Of a stretch of DNA of 64,000 nucleotides, positions 44,480-55,194 are shown one piece after another. This DNA comes from Aquidulcibacter paucihalophilus. Lineage in GTDB: Bacteria; Pseudomonadota; Alphaproteobacteria; Caulobacterales; Aquidulcibacteraceae. The translations under genes were made by a program, and so were the position numbers. The notes under the pieces were generated by a model. That model did not search any database. It was given only the letters and a program-made list of their open reading frames with translations, and had not been told where the DNA came from. Where the stretch lies: positions 1 to 64,000 of the forward strand of contig NZ_NCSQ01000174.1 of NCBI RefSeq assembly GCF_002105465.1. Direction: 5' to 3'. Numbering within the stretch: the stretch's first letter is position 1; every line of letters begins with the position of its first letter.

Positions 44480-47464
44480 TTAGTAGGTCATCGCCTCATT
44501 GAGGAAGGTCTCAAGTTCGCGAATATGCTTCTTCATCAAACCAGCAGCGGTGGAGGCCGAAGCGGGGCGACCAACATAAGCCGCACGCTTGGCTTTATTC
44601 TTTGTTTTACCCAGAACCCATTCGATATTGGGCTCCATAAAGTTCCAAGCGCCCATGTTCTTTGGCTCTTCTTGGCACCAAATCACCTCGGCATTCTTGA
44701 AGCGCGACAATTCGGTAATCATGGACTTGGCCGGGAATGGATAGAGCTGTTCAACGCGCAGGATTACCACATCGGTCAAACCGCGCTTCTCGCGCTCTTC
44801 AAACAGATCATAATAGACTTTGCCCGAGCACAGAATGACGCGCTTGATCTCTGAATCTGGCTTCAGGGTCACGGCCGTGGTCTCAGGGCGGTAATGCGCA
44901 TCATCCCACAAAATCCGGTGGAAGGAGGAGCCAGGACCCATTTCCGCCAGGGTCGAGACGCACCGCTTGTGGCGCAACAGCGACTTGGGCGACATCACGA
45001 TCAAAGGCTTGCGGAACTGGCGATGAATCTGGCGGCGCAGCACATGGAAATAATTGGCTGGCGTCGTGCAATTGACCACTTGCATATTGTCTTCCGCGCA
45101 CAGCTGCAGGAAGCGCTCCAAGCGGGCCGAGGAATGCTCTGGCCCTTGGCCTTCATAGCCATGTGGCAACAGCATCACCAAGCCACTCATGCGCAACCAC
45201 TTCCGCTCACCCGAGCTGATGAACTGGTCAATAACGACTTGGGCCCCGTTCACGAAATCGCCGAACTGGCCTTCCCAAATGGTCAGGCTGTTGGGGGCAG
45301 ACAGGGAATAGCCATATTCATAGCCCAACACCGCTTCTTCCGACAAAGCGCTGTCGATCACTTCATACTGGGCTTGGGCCGGCGAGATGTTATTGAGCGG
45401 CGTGTAACGCTGCTCGGTCAATTGGTCGACGAAATGGCTGTGGCGGTGCGAGAAAGTGCCACGGCAGGAATCTTGGCCCGACAGGCGCACGGGGAAGCCT
45501 TCGTCCAGCAACGAGGCAAAGGCCAAATGCTCTCCCAGAGCCCAATCAACATTCTCGCCCGTCTCAATCATCTTTTGACGCGCCTGCACCACGCGCTCCA
45601 CCGTTTTGTGGATCGTCAAACCGGTCGGGATGTTGGTGATTTTGGTGCCCAAATCCTTCAACTTCTCAATCGAAAGATTGGTGTCGCCGCGGCGGTCTTC
45701 GCCCTCTGGCAACCCAAGGCCCGACCACACACCGTCCAGCCAATCGGCTTTATTGGGCTTATAGGTTTTGGCGGCCTCAAACTCGCTTTCGAGGAAGGCT
45801 TCAAATTCCTTGACTTCGGCTTCCACTTCTTCAGCGGTGACAATGCCCTGTTCGATCAAGCGCGCGGCATAAAGCTCCCGCGTTGGCTTTTGGTTCTTGA
45901 TCTTGGCGTACATGACGGGGTTCGTCATGGTGGGATCATCGCCTTCATTATGGCCAAAGCGGCGATAGCAGAACATGTCGACCACCACGTCTTTGGCAAA
46001 TTTCTGGCGATATTCGGTTGCCACTTTCGCCGCAAACACCACCGCCTCGGGATCATCGCCATTCACGTGGAAGATAGGGGCCGCCACCATCAAAGCCACG
46101 TCTGAGGGATAGGGCGACGAGCGCGAGAAGCGCGGTGCGGTGGTAAAGCCGATTTGGTTATTGACGATCAGATGGACCGTCCCGCCAGTGCGGTGGCCGC
46201 GAACGCCGGAAATCGCAAAGCATTCTGCCACCACGCCTTGGCCTGCAAAGGCCGCATCACCGTGCAACAAAAGCGGCATAACGGCGCGGAATTGATCAGC
46301 CTTCACAGGCCCGTGCGTCATCATTTTGGCGCGGCATTTGCCCAAAACGACTGGATTGACGATTTCGAGGTGGGATGGGTTTGGCGTCAGCGACAAGTGG
46401 ACGCTATTGCCGTCAAACGCGCGGTCCGACGAAGCCCCCATATGATATTTCACGTCGCCCGAGCCATCCACATCATCTGGCGTGGCAGAGCCACCTTGGA
46501 ATTCGTGGAAGATGACATGATAGGGTTTGCCCATCACAGCCGACAACACGTTCAAGCGGCCACGATGCGGCATGCCCAAAACAATGTCTTTCACGCCCAA
46601 ATTGCCACCGCGCTTGATGATTTGTTCCATCGCGGGGATAAGCGCCTCGCCACCATCTAAGCCAAAGCGCTTGGTGCCGGGGAAACGCTTGTGCAGGAAC
46701 TTCTCAAAGGTTTCTGCTTGGATGACTTTACTCAAGATCGCTTTTTTGCCTTCATTGGTGAAAGCAATGCTCTTGTCTGGGCCTTCGATCCGCTCTTGCA
46801 GCCACGACTTCTCCGCCGGGTCCGAAATGTGCATGAACTCAATACCGACCGTCGAACAATAAGTGCGGTTGAGGATGTCCAGCATCTGGCGGGGCGTGGC
46901 ATATTCCATGCCGAGCACGAAATCGATGAAAATCGGCCGATCCATATCTTCAGGACCAAAACCGTAGGATTCAGGTTGCAGCTCTGGCTGGGGCTCACGG
47001 CCTTCATCGAGACCCAAGGGGTCGAGCTTCGCGGCCAAATGGCCCCGAATGCGGAAAGCGCGAATCATCATCAAAGCCTTGATGCTGTCGCGTGTGGCGC
47101 GCATCACATCAACTTCCGAGACGGGCTTACCGGCATTGGCAGGGGCGGCTGCGGCTTTTTCCGCCAGCTTCTTTTCGATCTTGGGCTCAATCAGCGCCCA
47201 ATTGCCATCGAGCGTAGCGACCCATTCGCCGACTTCAGACTTAGGCCAGTCATTGCGCTTCCAAGAAGGACCGCTGGCAGCGCGTTGCGCGTCCCCTGCC
47301 CCATCCCCCATCCCGGCAAAGAAGCTGGCCCACGAGGCGTCAACCGAAGCGGGATTGGCCGCCCATTTGGCATATTGCTGTTCAATGAAAACAGCGTTGC
47401 CGCCATAGAGGAATGAGGTGTCGAGGAGTGCGGAATTTTGCGCACTGCGCATGTCGTCTGCCAT
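44480..47464 (-). CDS. sucA: 2-oxoglutarate dehydrogenase E1 component
   Basis: Thiamine-diphosphate enzyme decarboxylating 2-oxoglutarate. From ATG at 47464 the 994 residues begin with the E2-binding N-terminal segment [22 protein letters not shown]. They contain [43 protein letters not shown], the thiamine-binding [13 protein letters not shown]...NNQIGFTT and the C-terminal transketolase-like half ([40 protein letters not shown]). An in-frame ATG at 47479 would add five residues. sucD lies 129 bp upstream in the same direction. Confidence 0.97.
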   Translation of the reverse strand: MADDMRSAQNSALLDTSFLYGGNAVFIEQQYAKWAANPASVDASWASFFAGMGDGAGDAQRAASGPSWKRNDWPKSEVGEWVATLDGNWALIEPKIEKKLAEKAAAAPANAGKPVSEVDVMRATRDSIKALMMIRAFRIRGHLAAKLDPLGLDEGREPQPELQPESYGFGPEDMDRPIFIDFVLGMEYATPRQMLDILNRTYCSTVGIEFMHISDPAEKSWLQERIEGPDKSIAFTNEGKKAILSKVIQAETFEKFLHKRFPGTKRFGLDGGEALIPAMEQIIKRGGNLGVKDIVLGMPHRGRLNVLSAVMGKPYHVIFHEFQGGSATPDDVDGSGDVKYHMGASSDRAFDGNSVHLSLTPNPSHLEIVNPVVLGKCRAKMMTHGPVKADQFRAVMPLLLHGDAAFAGQGVVAECFAISGVRGHRTGGTVHLIVNNQIGFTTAPRFSRSSPYPSDVALMVAAPIFHVNGDDPEAVVFAAKVATEYRQKFAKDVVVDMFCYRRFGHNEGDDPTMTNPVMYAKIKNQKPTRELYAARLIEQGIVTAEEVEAEVKEFEAFLESEFEAAKTYKPNKADWLDGVWSGLGLPEGEDRRGDTNLSIEKLKDLGTKITNIPTGLTIHKTVERVVQARQKMIETGENVDWALGEHLAFASLLDEGFPVRLSGQDSCRGTFSHRHSHFVDQLTEQRYTPLNNISPAQAQYEVIDSALSEEAVLGYEYGYSLSAPNSLTIWEGQFGDFVNGAQVVIDQFISSGERKWLRMSGLVMLLPHGYEGQGPEHSSARLERFLQLCAEDNMQVVNCTTPANYFHVLRRQIHRQFRKPLIVMSPKSLLRHKRCVSTLAEMGPGSSFHRILWDDAHYRPETTAVTLKPDSEIKRVILCSGKVYYDLFEEREKRGLTDVVILRVEQLYPFPAKSMITELSRFKNAEVIWCQEEPKNMGAWNFMEPNIEWVLGKTKNKAKRAAYVGRPASASTAAGLMKKHIRELETFLNEAMTY

Positions 47465-47593
47465 AAGCCAACCGTCCATTCGTGGGGACGGTCGGTCAGG
47501 GCGAAGGAAGTCGGCCTTGCCCGGCCGTCACACATTTACTTCTATATAGTCATTCGCTTTTCAGGCGACTGCTTTATGTAAGCTTAAAGCACA

Positions 47594-48478
47594 TCAACCC
47601 TTAAGAACTTCCAACAAAGTTGAACCCAATGCAGCAGGCGATGGTGCCACGCGAATACCTGCGGCTTCCATAGCTGCAATCTTATCTTCCGAACCACCCT
47701 TGCCACCGGCGATAATCGCACCAGCATGGCCCATGCGACGGCCTGGAGGCGCGGTACGACCTGCAATAAAGCCTGCCATTGGCTTTTTGCGGCCACGCTT
47801 GGCTTCATCAAGGATGAATTGAGCGGCATCTTCTTCGGCGCTGCCACCAATTTCACCAATCATAATGATCGACTGGGTTTCGGGGTCAGCCAAGAACATT
47901 TCCAACACGTCGATGAACTCCGTGCCCTTCACTGGGTCGCCACCAATACCAACCGCGGTTGTTTGGCCAAGACCAGCGTTTGAGGTTTGGAACACGGCTT
48001 CATAGGTTAAGGTGCCAGAACGCGACACGATGCCGACATTGCCCTTTTTAAAGATAGAGCCGGGCATGATGCCGATCTTGCACTCATCTGGGGTCAAGAC
48101 GCCGGGGCAGTTTGGCCCAATGAGGCGCGACTTCGAACGCTCTAAGCGGCTTTTGACTTGCACCATGTCTGAAACAGGAATGCCCTCGGTGATGCAGACG
48201 ATCAACTCAATCTCAGCTTCAATCGCTTCGATGATCGCAGCAGCGGCCCCCGGAGGTGGCACATAGATCACTGTCGCATCGGCCCCAGCCACATCCTTGG
48301 CTTCCTGAACCGAGTTGAACACAGGAAGGCCAAGATGGGTTTGCCCACCTTTTCCGGGACTGACCCCACCCGTCATGCGCGTGCCATAGGCAAGGGCTTG
48401 TTCGGAGTGGAAGGTGCCATTCTTCCCGGTGAAGCCCTGGCAGATTACCTTGGTTTCTTTGTTAATCAGGATCGACAT
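47594..48478 (-). CDS. sucD: Succinyl-CoA synthetase alpha subunit
   Basis: Forms the CoA-binding, phosphohistidine half of succinyl-CoA ligase. The 294 residues contain [35 protein letters not shown] and the phosphorylated His251 in [11 protein letters not shown]. It heads the sucD-sucA-sucB-lpdA minus-strand cluster. Its obligate beta partner sucC, which normally sits directly upstream, is instead at 59.2-60.4 kb, about 10.7 kb away. Confidence 0.97.
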   Translation of the reverse strand: MSILINKETKVICQGFTGKNGTFHSEQALAYGTRMTGGVSPGKGGQTHLGLPVFNSVQEAKDVAGADATVIYVPPPGAAAAIIEAIEAEIELIVCITEGIPVSDMVQVKSRLERSKSRLIGPNCPGVLTPDECKIGIMPGSIFKKGNVGIVSRSGTLTYEAVFQTSNAGLGQTTAVGIGGDPVKGTEFIDVLEMFLADPETQSIIMIGEIGGSAEEDAAQFILDEAKRGRKKPMAGFIAGRTAPPGRRMGHAGAIIAGGKGGSEDKIAAMEAAGIRVAPSPAALGSTLLEVLKG

Positions 48479-48615
48479 GAGGCCCTCGGCTTACAACTAA
48501 GATGTTGGCCGCCGTGTTAGCGCAGCCCGCTCGACTTGCAAACCGAAAGAGGCGGTAATCGGGAGATGAATCTCACCTCGCCTTAGGGCAGGCACGCGAT
48601 CCCAGCACCAAAGCT

Positions 48616-49602
48616 CTAGCCTGAGACCTTCAACAGGATCTTCCCAGCATGGCTATTGGCTTGCATTTTGGCTTGGGCGACTTCGGCATCTTCTAAGTCA
48701 AACACTGAATCCACAACGGGACGGACCAAACCCTTTGCCACCCAAGGCCAGACATGGGCCTCAACGGCGCGAGCGAGGCGCGCTTTTTCGGCGACCGGCC
48801 GCGCCCGCAAGGTCGAGCCGGTCAAGGTTAGGCGCTTCAGCATCAGGGCCATCAGGTTCAGGTCAACTTGCGGGCCTTGTAGAAAAGCGATTTGCACACA
48901 CCGCCCATCCAGCTTCAGACAGTCGAGGTTTTGCTGAACATAGGCCCCGCCCACCATGTCGAGGATCACATCGACCCCGCCATCGGCTTTGACGACGTCG
49001 GCAAAGCTTTGGGCGCGGTAATCAATGGCAACGTCTGCGCCCAGCTTGGCGCAAAGCGCAGCCTTTTCAGCACCCCCTGCGGTGGCAAAGACTTTGGCGC
49101 CATGCGCTTTGGCCATTTGAATGGCGGTGGTGCCAATGCCCGAGGCCCCACCATGAACCAAAAAGGCCTCGCCGGGCTGCAGGGCTGCGCGCTCAAACAC
49201 ATTTGCCCAGACGGTCAGGACAGTTTCTGGCAGCGCTGCGGCCTCCAACAGGCTGATGCCTTCGGGCACAGCCATGCACGATCCTTCATCGGCCCACGCA
49301 AAATCGGCATAACCGCCACCGGGCAAAAGGGCGCACACTTTATCGCCTAGCTTCCAGTGCGAAACATCGGGGCCAAGTGCCACAATTTCGCCTGAACATT
49401 CTAAGCCCATGGTCTCAGGTGCGCCCTTTGGCGGGGGATAGGCACCCATGCGCTGGATCAAATCAGGCCGATTTATCCCCGCATAGGCGATTTTGATCAG
49501 GACTTGGCCGGGGCCTGCAACCGCCCGATCAATCTGTTCAACCCGCAAAGGGGCGCCTGGAGATGCAACAATCGCACGCATTTTATCAGGAAGGGCTGTC
49601 AA
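48616..49602 (-). CDS. NAD(P)H quinone oxidoreductase, MDR family (PIG3-like)
   Basis: Zinc-free medium-chain reductase acting on quinones. The 328 residues contain MRAIVASPGAPLRVEQI, the family signature AYAGINRPDLIQRMGAYPPPKGA, GLECSGEIVALGPDV and a Rossmann fold with VHGGASGIGTTAIQMAKAHGA. An internal ATG seven codons in (MRAIVAS) is an alternative start. It is divergent from the DUF1192 gene with about 40 bp between, a short shared promoter region. Confidence 0.92.
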   Translation of the reverse strand: MTALPDKMRAIVASPGAPLRVEQIDRAVAGPGQVLIKIAYAGINRPDLIQRMGAYPPPKGAPETMGLECSGEIVALGPDVSHWKLGDKVCALLPGGGYADFAWADEGSCMAVPEGISLLEAAALPETVLTVWANVFERAALQPGEAFLVHGGASGIGTTAIQMAKAHGAKVFATAGGAEKAALCAKLGADVAIDYRAQSFADVVKADGGVDVILDMVGGAYVQQNLDCLKLDGRCVQIAFLQGPQVDLNLMALMLKRLTLTGSTLRARPVAEKARLARAVEAHVWPWVAKGLVRPVVDSVFDLEDAEVAQAKMQANSHAGKILLKVSG

Positions 49603-49643
49603 AATTGAGACTCCGGCGCCAAAATGGGATCAGGAGGCTACTC

Positions 49644-49826
49644 ATGCTCGACGATGACCCATTCGCCAAGTCAAAACCCCAGTCCATACGCTTAGAGGAT
49701 TTGTCGATCCGCGAGCTTCAAGAGCGCATTTCTGACCTCGAGGCGGAAATTCGGCAGATAAATGACCTAATTAAGGCGAAAGAAGGCAGCAAAAAGGCAG
49801 CGGATTCCTTTTTTAAGACAAGCTAG
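49644..49826 (+). CDS. DUF1192 family small protein
   Basis: A 60-residue protein starting MLDDDPFAK with a strong AGGAGG six bases before the ATG. The core LEDLSIRELQERISDLEAEIRQINDLIKAKE is the DUF1192 coiled-coil signature, common in alphaproteobacteria next to rcdA. A longer in-frame reading from 49563 lacks this ribosome site and overlaps the divergent reductase promoter. Function unknown; the pairing with rcdA suggests a cell-cycle or envelope link. Confidence 0.88.
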   Translation: MLDDDPFAKSKPQSIRLEDLSIRELQERISDLEAEIRQINDLIKAKEGSKKAADSFFKTS

Positions 49827-49846
49827 ACCCAAAAACGGCACGACCT

Positions 49847-49976
49847 TTGCTGGAATGGCAACAGGAAGCACGGTGCTTCCGCCATTCTAACCGGCGCTCT
49901 GGGCTGGAGCTTTGGTTGCTGGAATGGGACTATTCGGGATTGAAATGGAAAAGGCCCCAAAATGGGGCTTTCCGGA
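49847..49976 (+). other. Structured non-coding region with a repeated 12-mer upstream of rcdA
   Basis: TTGCTGGAATGG occurs at 49847-49858 and again at 49916-49927. The first copy is part of a compound hairpin: GAATGGC (49853-49859) pairs with GCCATTC (49881-49887), enclosing GGAAGCA/TGCTTCC (49864-49870 with 49874-49880). The second copy could compete for the same CCATTC partner. A terminator-like hairpin (49951-49958 with 49964-49971) follows. It could be a regulated leader of rcdA or a small RNA. Confidence 0.4.
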
Positions 49977-50041
49977 TCAAGCACTTGGCCCGCGGCAGTT
50001 TGCGGGTTAAAGACTGAGATTAAAGAAGGGCGGAATGCCGC

Positions 50042-50566
50042 ATGTTGACGGAAGTTTCAAAACAGACCTTGGGTCAGAAAACAGCGTTTGATCGGATCGC
50101 AGATTTTGCGAGCTCGGACATTTTTGAACGTATGTTCCGCGAAGGCATGGACTTGGTCGAGGAAACCGCAGCCTATCTCGATGGCGATGGTCGCCAAGAG
50201 GCGCGTAACCTCGATCGCGCGGCAGCCTTGGCCTATGCGTCTGAAAGCATGCGTTTGACGACCCGTTTGATGCAAGCTGCATCATGGCTGTTGGTACATC
50301 GGGCTGTGCGCGAAGGCGAAATGACCGCGCGCGACGCTCATGATCCAAAATATCGTCTCGGCGCACGGACCGTGTGCAGCGCCGACAAGCAACCGTTGGC
50401 CGAATTGCCTGCCCGCCTGCTCGATCTTCTTGAACGCTCCAAGCGGCTTTATGATCGGGTAGATCGCATGGAAGTCAGCTTATTTGAAGCCAGCGAAACA
50501 CCGGTAGAAAATCCGGTCAATGCCCAATTAATGCGGCTTCAGGCGGCGCTGGGTGCCTCTGACTGA
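50042..50566 (+). CDS. rcdA: RcdA-like regulator of CtrA degradation (DUF1465)
   Basis: In Caulobacter RcdA is an adaptor that helps deliver the cell-cycle regulator CtrA to the ClpXP protease. The 174 residues hold the family core [55 protein letters not shown] and a helical C-terminal half ([23 protein letters not shown]). The order DUF1192-rcdA-rpmE is conserved in Caulobacterales-like genomes, but here a hybrid histidine kinase gene lies between rcdA and rpmE. Its 3' end overlaps that convergent kinase gene by 28 bases. Confidence 0.88.
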   Translation: MLTEVSKQTLGQKTAFDRIADFASSDIFERMFREGMDLVEETAAYLDGDGRQEARNLDRAAALAYASESMRLTTRLMQAASWLLVHRAVREGEMTARDAHDPKYRLGARTVCSADKQPLAELPARLLDLLERSKRLYDRVDRMEVSLFEASETPVENPVNAQLMRLQAALGASD

Positions 50567-52869
50567 ACAAAGTCAGTTTCGCGATGTAAGTCGCACGCCG
50601 ACATGGCGGCATCAATCGATGCCAACAGACTCGGCAAATGAATGGGCTTGGGCGCGTGGGCATCTGCCCCCGCCTGAATCTGCGCATCAATCTGATGTTG
50701 CAAGGCATTTGCTGTCAGCGCCACAATTGGGGTTCGCACGCGGCTTTCTTGGATCTCGACCGCTCGAATAGCCCGAATGGCCGATACCCCATCCATGACG
50801 GGCATCTGCATATCCATCAAAATCACGTCAAAATGATTGCTCTGCCACGCCTCTAAAGCCTCTTGGCCATTTTGTGCAAAAACCAAATCCATGCCGAAGC
50901 TGGATAAGAGGGCCTGTAAAACCAATTGATTGGTTTGATTGTCTTCGGCCACCAGCACGCGCAAAGGGTGGGCCGACGAAAGCTGCCCCGCATCCTCATG
51001 CTCTGGGCCAAGCAGTGGCTGGCTATGCGACAAAAGCTCGGGCTCATCCAAGGGCGCCGAGACGACTTTGAGCGGCAAGCTGCAGGTGAAAGTAGAGCCA
51101 ATCCCAACTTGGCTGTCCACCGAAAGCACACCTCCCATTGCTTCGGTCATCGCCTTTACGATCGACAAGCCAAGCCCCGTGCCGCCATAGAGACGGGTGT
51201 GCGAGGAATCGGCTTGGGTGAATTTCTCAAACAAATGCGGCAAGCGCTCTGATGGAATGCCGATACCTGTATCCGCGACTGAAACCACCAATTCCCGCGC
51301 GGGCCCAAGCGTCAGTGAAATCGTGACCACACCAAGCTCGGTGAATTTGATGGCATTAGAGACCAAGTTAAACACGATTTGCCGCAAACGGGCGGGATCA
51401 CCCAAGCGCCATTCGGTGGCATCGGGCGCGATCTGCACGCTCAACTGGATGTTTTTGGCTGACGCACGTGCGTCAAACAAATCAGCCGCAGAGGTCACCA
51501 GTTTTTCGGGATTGAACGGAATGGATTCAAGTTCGATCTTACCCGCTTCAATCTTCGACATGTCGAGAATGTCGTTCAGTAGCAGCAACAACATGTCGCT
51601 CGACTCACTCATGACCGACAGCATTTTGCGCTGGTCTTCTTTCATCGGCGTTTTCATCAAGGCTTGCGCCATGCCGATGACCCCGTTCATGGGGGTGCGA
51701 ATTTCATGGCTCATCATCGCCAAGAATTCCGACTTAGCTTGGGCTGCATGCTCCGCACGAATCCGGGCGAGAGCATTTTCCTTAAACACGCTCAAAGCGC
51801 GGGCCATGCCACCAATTTCATCGGCCCGCTCTTGATAGGGCAGATCGATACTAAAGTCTGCCTGCGCGACTTTCCGCATTGCTTTGGTTAGATGGGCCAG
51901 AGGTTGGACCACCCCGTCGCGAACAACTGTCAACACCGCAAGCAGGGCGATTAAGAAGAGGCCAAGTGTTGCTGCTAGCACATAATTTTGGCTGGCTTCC
52001 AAGCGAGCAATTCGGACTTGCAACCCTCGGATCAGTTCCTGATTGGCGGCCAAGGCAGTCCGCACGACTGAGTTTCGAGCGATTTGCGCATTGGTTTGGG
52101 CATTGGCTGGGTCTGGATCCTCAATCAGGCTTTGAATTTCTTGCATGGTGGCAAGCTTTAAGTCAGCCAATCCGAGTTCGCGCGTACGGGCTGCATCAGA
52201 CACCCGAACCGCGTCATCAATGGAGGCCTCAAAAGCCTGAGTCTTCGCATTCAGATTGCCTTGATGCTTGGCCACCAGCCGCCAGAATGAATTCTCTGCT
52301 GTCACGCCCGGCTCATGCATATGGGCCTTGGCCGACCCATAATAACCAATCTTTTCAATCAGCGGTGTCGCATGGAAAGCAACAGCCTGCATGAGATAGA
52401 AGGTTGAAAGTTCTGTATCGAGGACGAGATTTGAGCGTTCCACCACCCGAACGAAATGTCTCTGACTGGCCGCGAGGATGTCGCGAACCCGCGCTGGATC
52501 ATAGACTTTCATGTCTTTCAGATCACTGACAGCCGCCTTCACGGCGGCAAAATCATCTTGAAACTGCAACGTGTGGGGCGCCCGGGCGCGGGCTTCCAAC
52601 ACCTTTTCGAGAGCAGGCTGAAGGTTTTGCGGGGCAGGCTTTTCGTCAGCCAAAGACGAGGCGGCATTCGCCATGGTGGCATGCAAAAACAGCAAGGGCT
52701 CTAAATAACGTGCGCCATCGAGCTCTGCTTGTGAGAACGCAATTTCCTGATTTTGCTTTTGAATAAGTTGTGCCGTCAAAAAACAGACCGGCAAAGCAAA
52801 TAGAATGAACGCAAGTGCGAGACGGCGTGCAATAGAACGAGATACAAAAGAAAAAAGCGCCCGGAGCAT
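50539..52869 (-). CDS. Hybrid sensor histidine kinase/response regulator
   Basis: The 776-residue membrane kinase has helix 1 at about 14-36, a periplasmic helical sensor of about 255 residues with no recognised family, helix 2 at about 296-316, HAMP (about 317-370) and HisKA with phospho-acceptor His388 ([11 protein letters not shown]). HATPase follows with N505 (NLVSNAIKF) and DTGIGIP at 533-539, then a C-terminal receiver domain with Asp686 ([14 protein letters not shown]). A separate phosphotransfer protein would be needed to pass the signal on. The long sensor region resembles chemoreceptor-like four-helix bundles. It overlaps the 3' end of rcdA by 28 bases on the opposite strand. Confidence 0.93.
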   Translation of the reverse strand: MLRALFSFVSRSIARRLALAFILFALPVCFLTAQLIQKQNQEIAFSQAELDGARYLEPLLFLHATMANAASSLADEKPAPQNLQPALEKVLEARARAPHTLQFQDDFAAVKAAVSDLKDMKVYDPARVRDILAASQRHFVRVVERSNLVLDTELSTFYLMQAVAFHATPLIEKIGYYGSAKAHMHEPGVTAENSFWRLVAKHQGNLNAKTQAFEASIDDAVRVSDAARTRELGLADLKLATMQEIQSLIEDPDPANAQTNAQIARNSVVRTALAANQELIRGLQVRIARLEASQNYVLAATLGLFLIALLAVLTVVRDGVVQPLAHLTKAMRKVAQADFSIDLPYQERADEIGGMARALSVFKENALARIRAEHAAQAKSEFLAMMSHEIRTPMNGVIGMAQALMKTPMKEDQRKMLSVMSESSDMLLLLLNDILDMSKIEAGKIELESIPFNPEKLVTSAADLFDARASAKNIQLSVQIAPDATEWRLGDPARLRQIVFNLVSNAIKFTELGVVTISLTLGPARELVVSVADTGIGIPSERLPHLFEKFTQADSSHTRLYGGTGLGLSIVKAMTEAMGGVLSVDSQVGIGSTFTCSLPLKVVSAPLDEPELLSHSQPLLGPEHEDAGQLSSAHPLRVLVAEDNQTNQLVLQALLSSFGMDLVFAQNGQEALEAWQSNHFDVILMDMQMPVMDGVSAIRAIRAVEIQESRVRTPIVALTANALQHQIDAQIQAGADAHAPKPIHLPSLLASIDAAMSACDLHRETDFVQSEAPSAA

Positions 52870-52897
52870 CCCAAGCGCTTTAACCTATCTGCGTAAC

Positions 52898-52920
52898 TAT
52901 CCAGTTAAACCAACCGGATA
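52898..52920 (-). terminator. Weak hairpin after rpmE
   Basis: TATCC/GGATA and GTT/AAC pairings (52898-52920) form a symmetric stem with one A-C mismatch directly behind the rpmE stop. No T-run follows, so it may stabilise the 3' end rather than terminate. Confidence 0.35.
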
Positions 52921-52925
52921 AATGC

Positions 52926-53150
52926 CTACTTCTTCATGAAACCGGCAAACTTGTCCTTGAAGCGGGCAACGCGGCCACCGCGGTCAAGAAGCGTGTTGGT
53001 CGAACCAGTCCATGCAGGATGCACGCTTGGGTCGATGTCCAACGACAAAGACTTGCCCTCGCCACCAATGGTCGAGCGGGTTTTATAAGTGGTCCCATTG
53101 GTCATCACGATGGTGATGAAATCATAGTTAGGGTGTGTATCGGCTTTCAT
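52926..53150 (-). CDS. rpmE: 50S ribosomal protein L31
   Basis: Large-subunit protein of 74 residues with [37 protein letters not shown] and [11 protein letters not shown]. It lacks the CxxC zinc ribbon found in the zinc-dependent L31 form, as is normal in alphaproteobacteria. It is transcribed divergently from the ABC exporter gene and is upstream of the hybrid kinase on the same strand. Confidence 0.97.
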   Translation of the reverse strand: MKADTHPNYDFITIVMTNGTTYKTRSTIGGEGKSLSLDIDPSVHPAWTGSTNTLLDRGGRVARFKDKFAGFMKK

Positions 53151-53343
53151 CTTCGTGTCCTGCGCGCAGGCCCGGATCGGGCGCGCGGTGTTGAGAGCGG
53201 CTTTGAACCAAATAGAGCGGCGCGGTTAGAGGAAAATCGCCTCTGAGTCTAGTGTGGCGCGCAGGTCGTGCGCAGAGGACAGGCAATCAATTTAACTGCT
53301 GACAATATTTCACGTGGGGCGCGCGCGTGCTAACTCCCTGCCC

Positions 53344-55194
53344 ATGACCGATACCCCTGCCAGCCGCGTCGTCGAGGATCGTCCCAGTCGCGGTGCCCTA
53401 CAAGCCGAATTGACCGCTGATGCCGCCGCCAAACGGGGCCGCAGCTCTGACTTGCGGCCGCTGACGCGCCTGATCCCCTATATCCAGCGCCGTCCAAAAG
53501 ACCTTGCCGCCGCAGCCATCTTCCTACTGCTTGCCGCTGCCGCTACCCTCGCCTTGCCTGTTGCTGCCCGCGCACTGGTTGACCGCGGCTTTGCGACGGC
53601 TACGCCAGAAGCGGTCAATCAGTGGTTTTTGATGCTGGTGGCCGTGGCACTGTGCATGGCGGTCTTCTCAGCCTCGCGCTTTTATTTCGTGACAAAACTG
53701 GGGGAACGCGTCGTCGCCGACCTGCGCGCCGATGTCTATGACCGCCTGATCGGCCTATCGCCTTCGTATTTCGCGCGCGTTCGCACGGGCGAAGCTCTGT
53801 CGCGCCTGACGGTCGACGCCACATTGATTGAGTCACTGGTTGGCTCTTCAGCCTCAATTGCCATTCGCAACTTGGTGATGCTGGCGGGTGGTTTGTCGAT
53901 GATGGTGGTGACGAGCCTAAAACTCACCTTCATGGTCTTGCTGATTATCCCCTTGGTTTTGGTGCCCTTATTTACCATTGGCCGCCGCGTGCGGGCGCTT
54001 TCCACCTCTGCCCAAGACCGTGTTGCAGAAGCCGCTGCTGAGGCGTCCGAAAGCCTAGACGCGGTTGAAACCGTGCAAGCCTTTGGTCGGGAAGATTATG
54101 CGCGTTCCCGCTTTCGACAGGCGATTGAGACAAGCTTTGCCGCCGCCCGCCGCCGGATTGCCGCCCGCAGCCTGATGACAGCTGTGGCGATTGCCATTGT
54201 GTTTTGCGGGATTTCCTTTGTGCTGTGGGAAGGCACGCGCTCGGTTTTAGCGGGCTCGATGACGCCAGGGGCCCTAACGCAATTTGTCATCCTCTCGGTC
54301 CTGACCGGGTCGGGTGTTGGGGCCTTGGCAGAAGTTTGGGGCGATGTGCAAAAAGCGGCCGGTGCGACCCAGCGCTTGTCAGAAATCCTGGATGAAGTGC
54401 CGGAAATTGCTGCCCCAGCCATCCCTGTCGCCTTCCCGGCGGAGGCACCAGGCCTAGTCTCTTTCAAGGATGTGGCATTTGCCTATCCCAGCGATGGCGA
54501 GCGTAGCGCGCTCAAAGGTGTGAGCTTTGAGGTAAAGCCCGGCCAGACAGTGGCGATTGTTGGCCCGTCTGGGGCTGGTAAGTCGACCTTGTTCAAGCTT
54601 TTGTTGCGCTATTATGACCCCGCCTCTGGTGCGATTGAAGTGGATGGGATTGATGCGCGCGATACAGACCCCATCACCTGGCGGCACCGCTTTGCCTATG
54701 TGTCGCAGAATCCAGATTTATTCACCGGCACGGCGATGGACAATATCGTGTTCGGCAATGAAGGCGCGACCGCCGACATGGCCCAAGATGCCGCACGCCG
54801 GGCAGAGGCAGAACCCTTTATTCTTGCCCGCTTGGGTGGCTATGACAAAGCCATTGGCGATCGGGGGCGCGCCCTGTCAGGCGGGGAGCGTCAGCGTCTG
54901 GCGATTGCCCGCGCCCTCGTTCGTGATGCCCCTGTCCTTTTGCTGGACGAGGCAACCAGTGCGCTGGATGCTGAAAACGAGCGCTTAGTGCAAAAGGCCT
55001 TTGACGAGGCCATGGCCAACCGTACGACTTTGGTGATCGCCCACCGGCTCGCCACCGTTCAACGCGCCGACTGGATCATTGTGTTGGAAGACGGAAAAGT
55101 TGCCGAACAAGGCACGCACAGTGAATTGGTGGCCAAAGGTGGCCTCTATGCCCATCTCGCAAAGCTACAATTTGAAACCCAAACTCAGGCGTGA
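53344..55194 (+). CDS. ABC exporter, fused membrane and ATPase domains
   Basis: The 616-residue half-transporter would act as a dimer exporting lipids or drugs across the inner membrane. It has six membrane helices (about 45-330), then a nucleotide-binding domain with Walker A GPSGAGKST (about 408), the signature LSGGERQRLAIARAL and Walker B VLLLDEATSALD, followed by the H-loop IAHRLATV. The start at 53344 (MTDTPAS) is preferred to a GTG ten codons earlier; both ribosome sites are poor. Overall it resembles MsbA/LmrA-type multidrug or lipid exporters. It overlaps the next gene by four bases. Confidence 0.92.
   Translation: MTDTPASRVVEDRPSRGALQAELTADAAAKRGRSSDLRPLTRLIPYIQRRPKDLAAAAIFLLLAAAATLALPVAARALVDRGFATATPEAVNQWFLMLVAVALCMAVFSASRFYFVTKLGERVVADLRADVYDRLIGLSPSYFARVRTGEALSRLTVDATLIESLVGSSASIAIRNLVMLAGGLSMMVVTSLKLTFMVLLIIPLVLVPLFTIGRRVRALSTSAQDRVAEAAAEASESLDAVETVQAFGREDYARSRFRQAIETSFAAARRRIAARSLMTAVAIAIVFCGISFVLWEGTRSVLAGSMTPGALTQFVILSVLTGSGVGALAEVWGDVQKAAGATQRLSEILDEVPEIAAPAIPVAFPAEAPGLVSFKDVAFAYPSDGERSALKGVSFEVKPGQTVAIVGPSGAGKSTLFKLLLRYYDPASGAIEVDGIDARDTDPITWRHRFAYVSQNPDLFTGTAMDNIVFGNEGATADMAQDAARRAEAEPFILARLGGYDKAIGDRGRALSGGERQRLAIARALVRDAPVLLLDEATSALDAENERLVQKAFDEAMANRTTLVIAHRLATVQRADWIIVLEDGKVAEQGTHSELVAKGGLYAHLAKLQFETQTQA

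Noticed and set aside
44894..46105. 403-codon open frame antisense to sucA
   Set aside because: A codon-bias shadow of sucA without domain character or a ribosome-binding site context.
50007..50026. CtrA box in front of rcdA (TTAA...TTAA)
   Set aside because: The two TTAA elements are separated by nine bases instead of the seven of a CtrA site.
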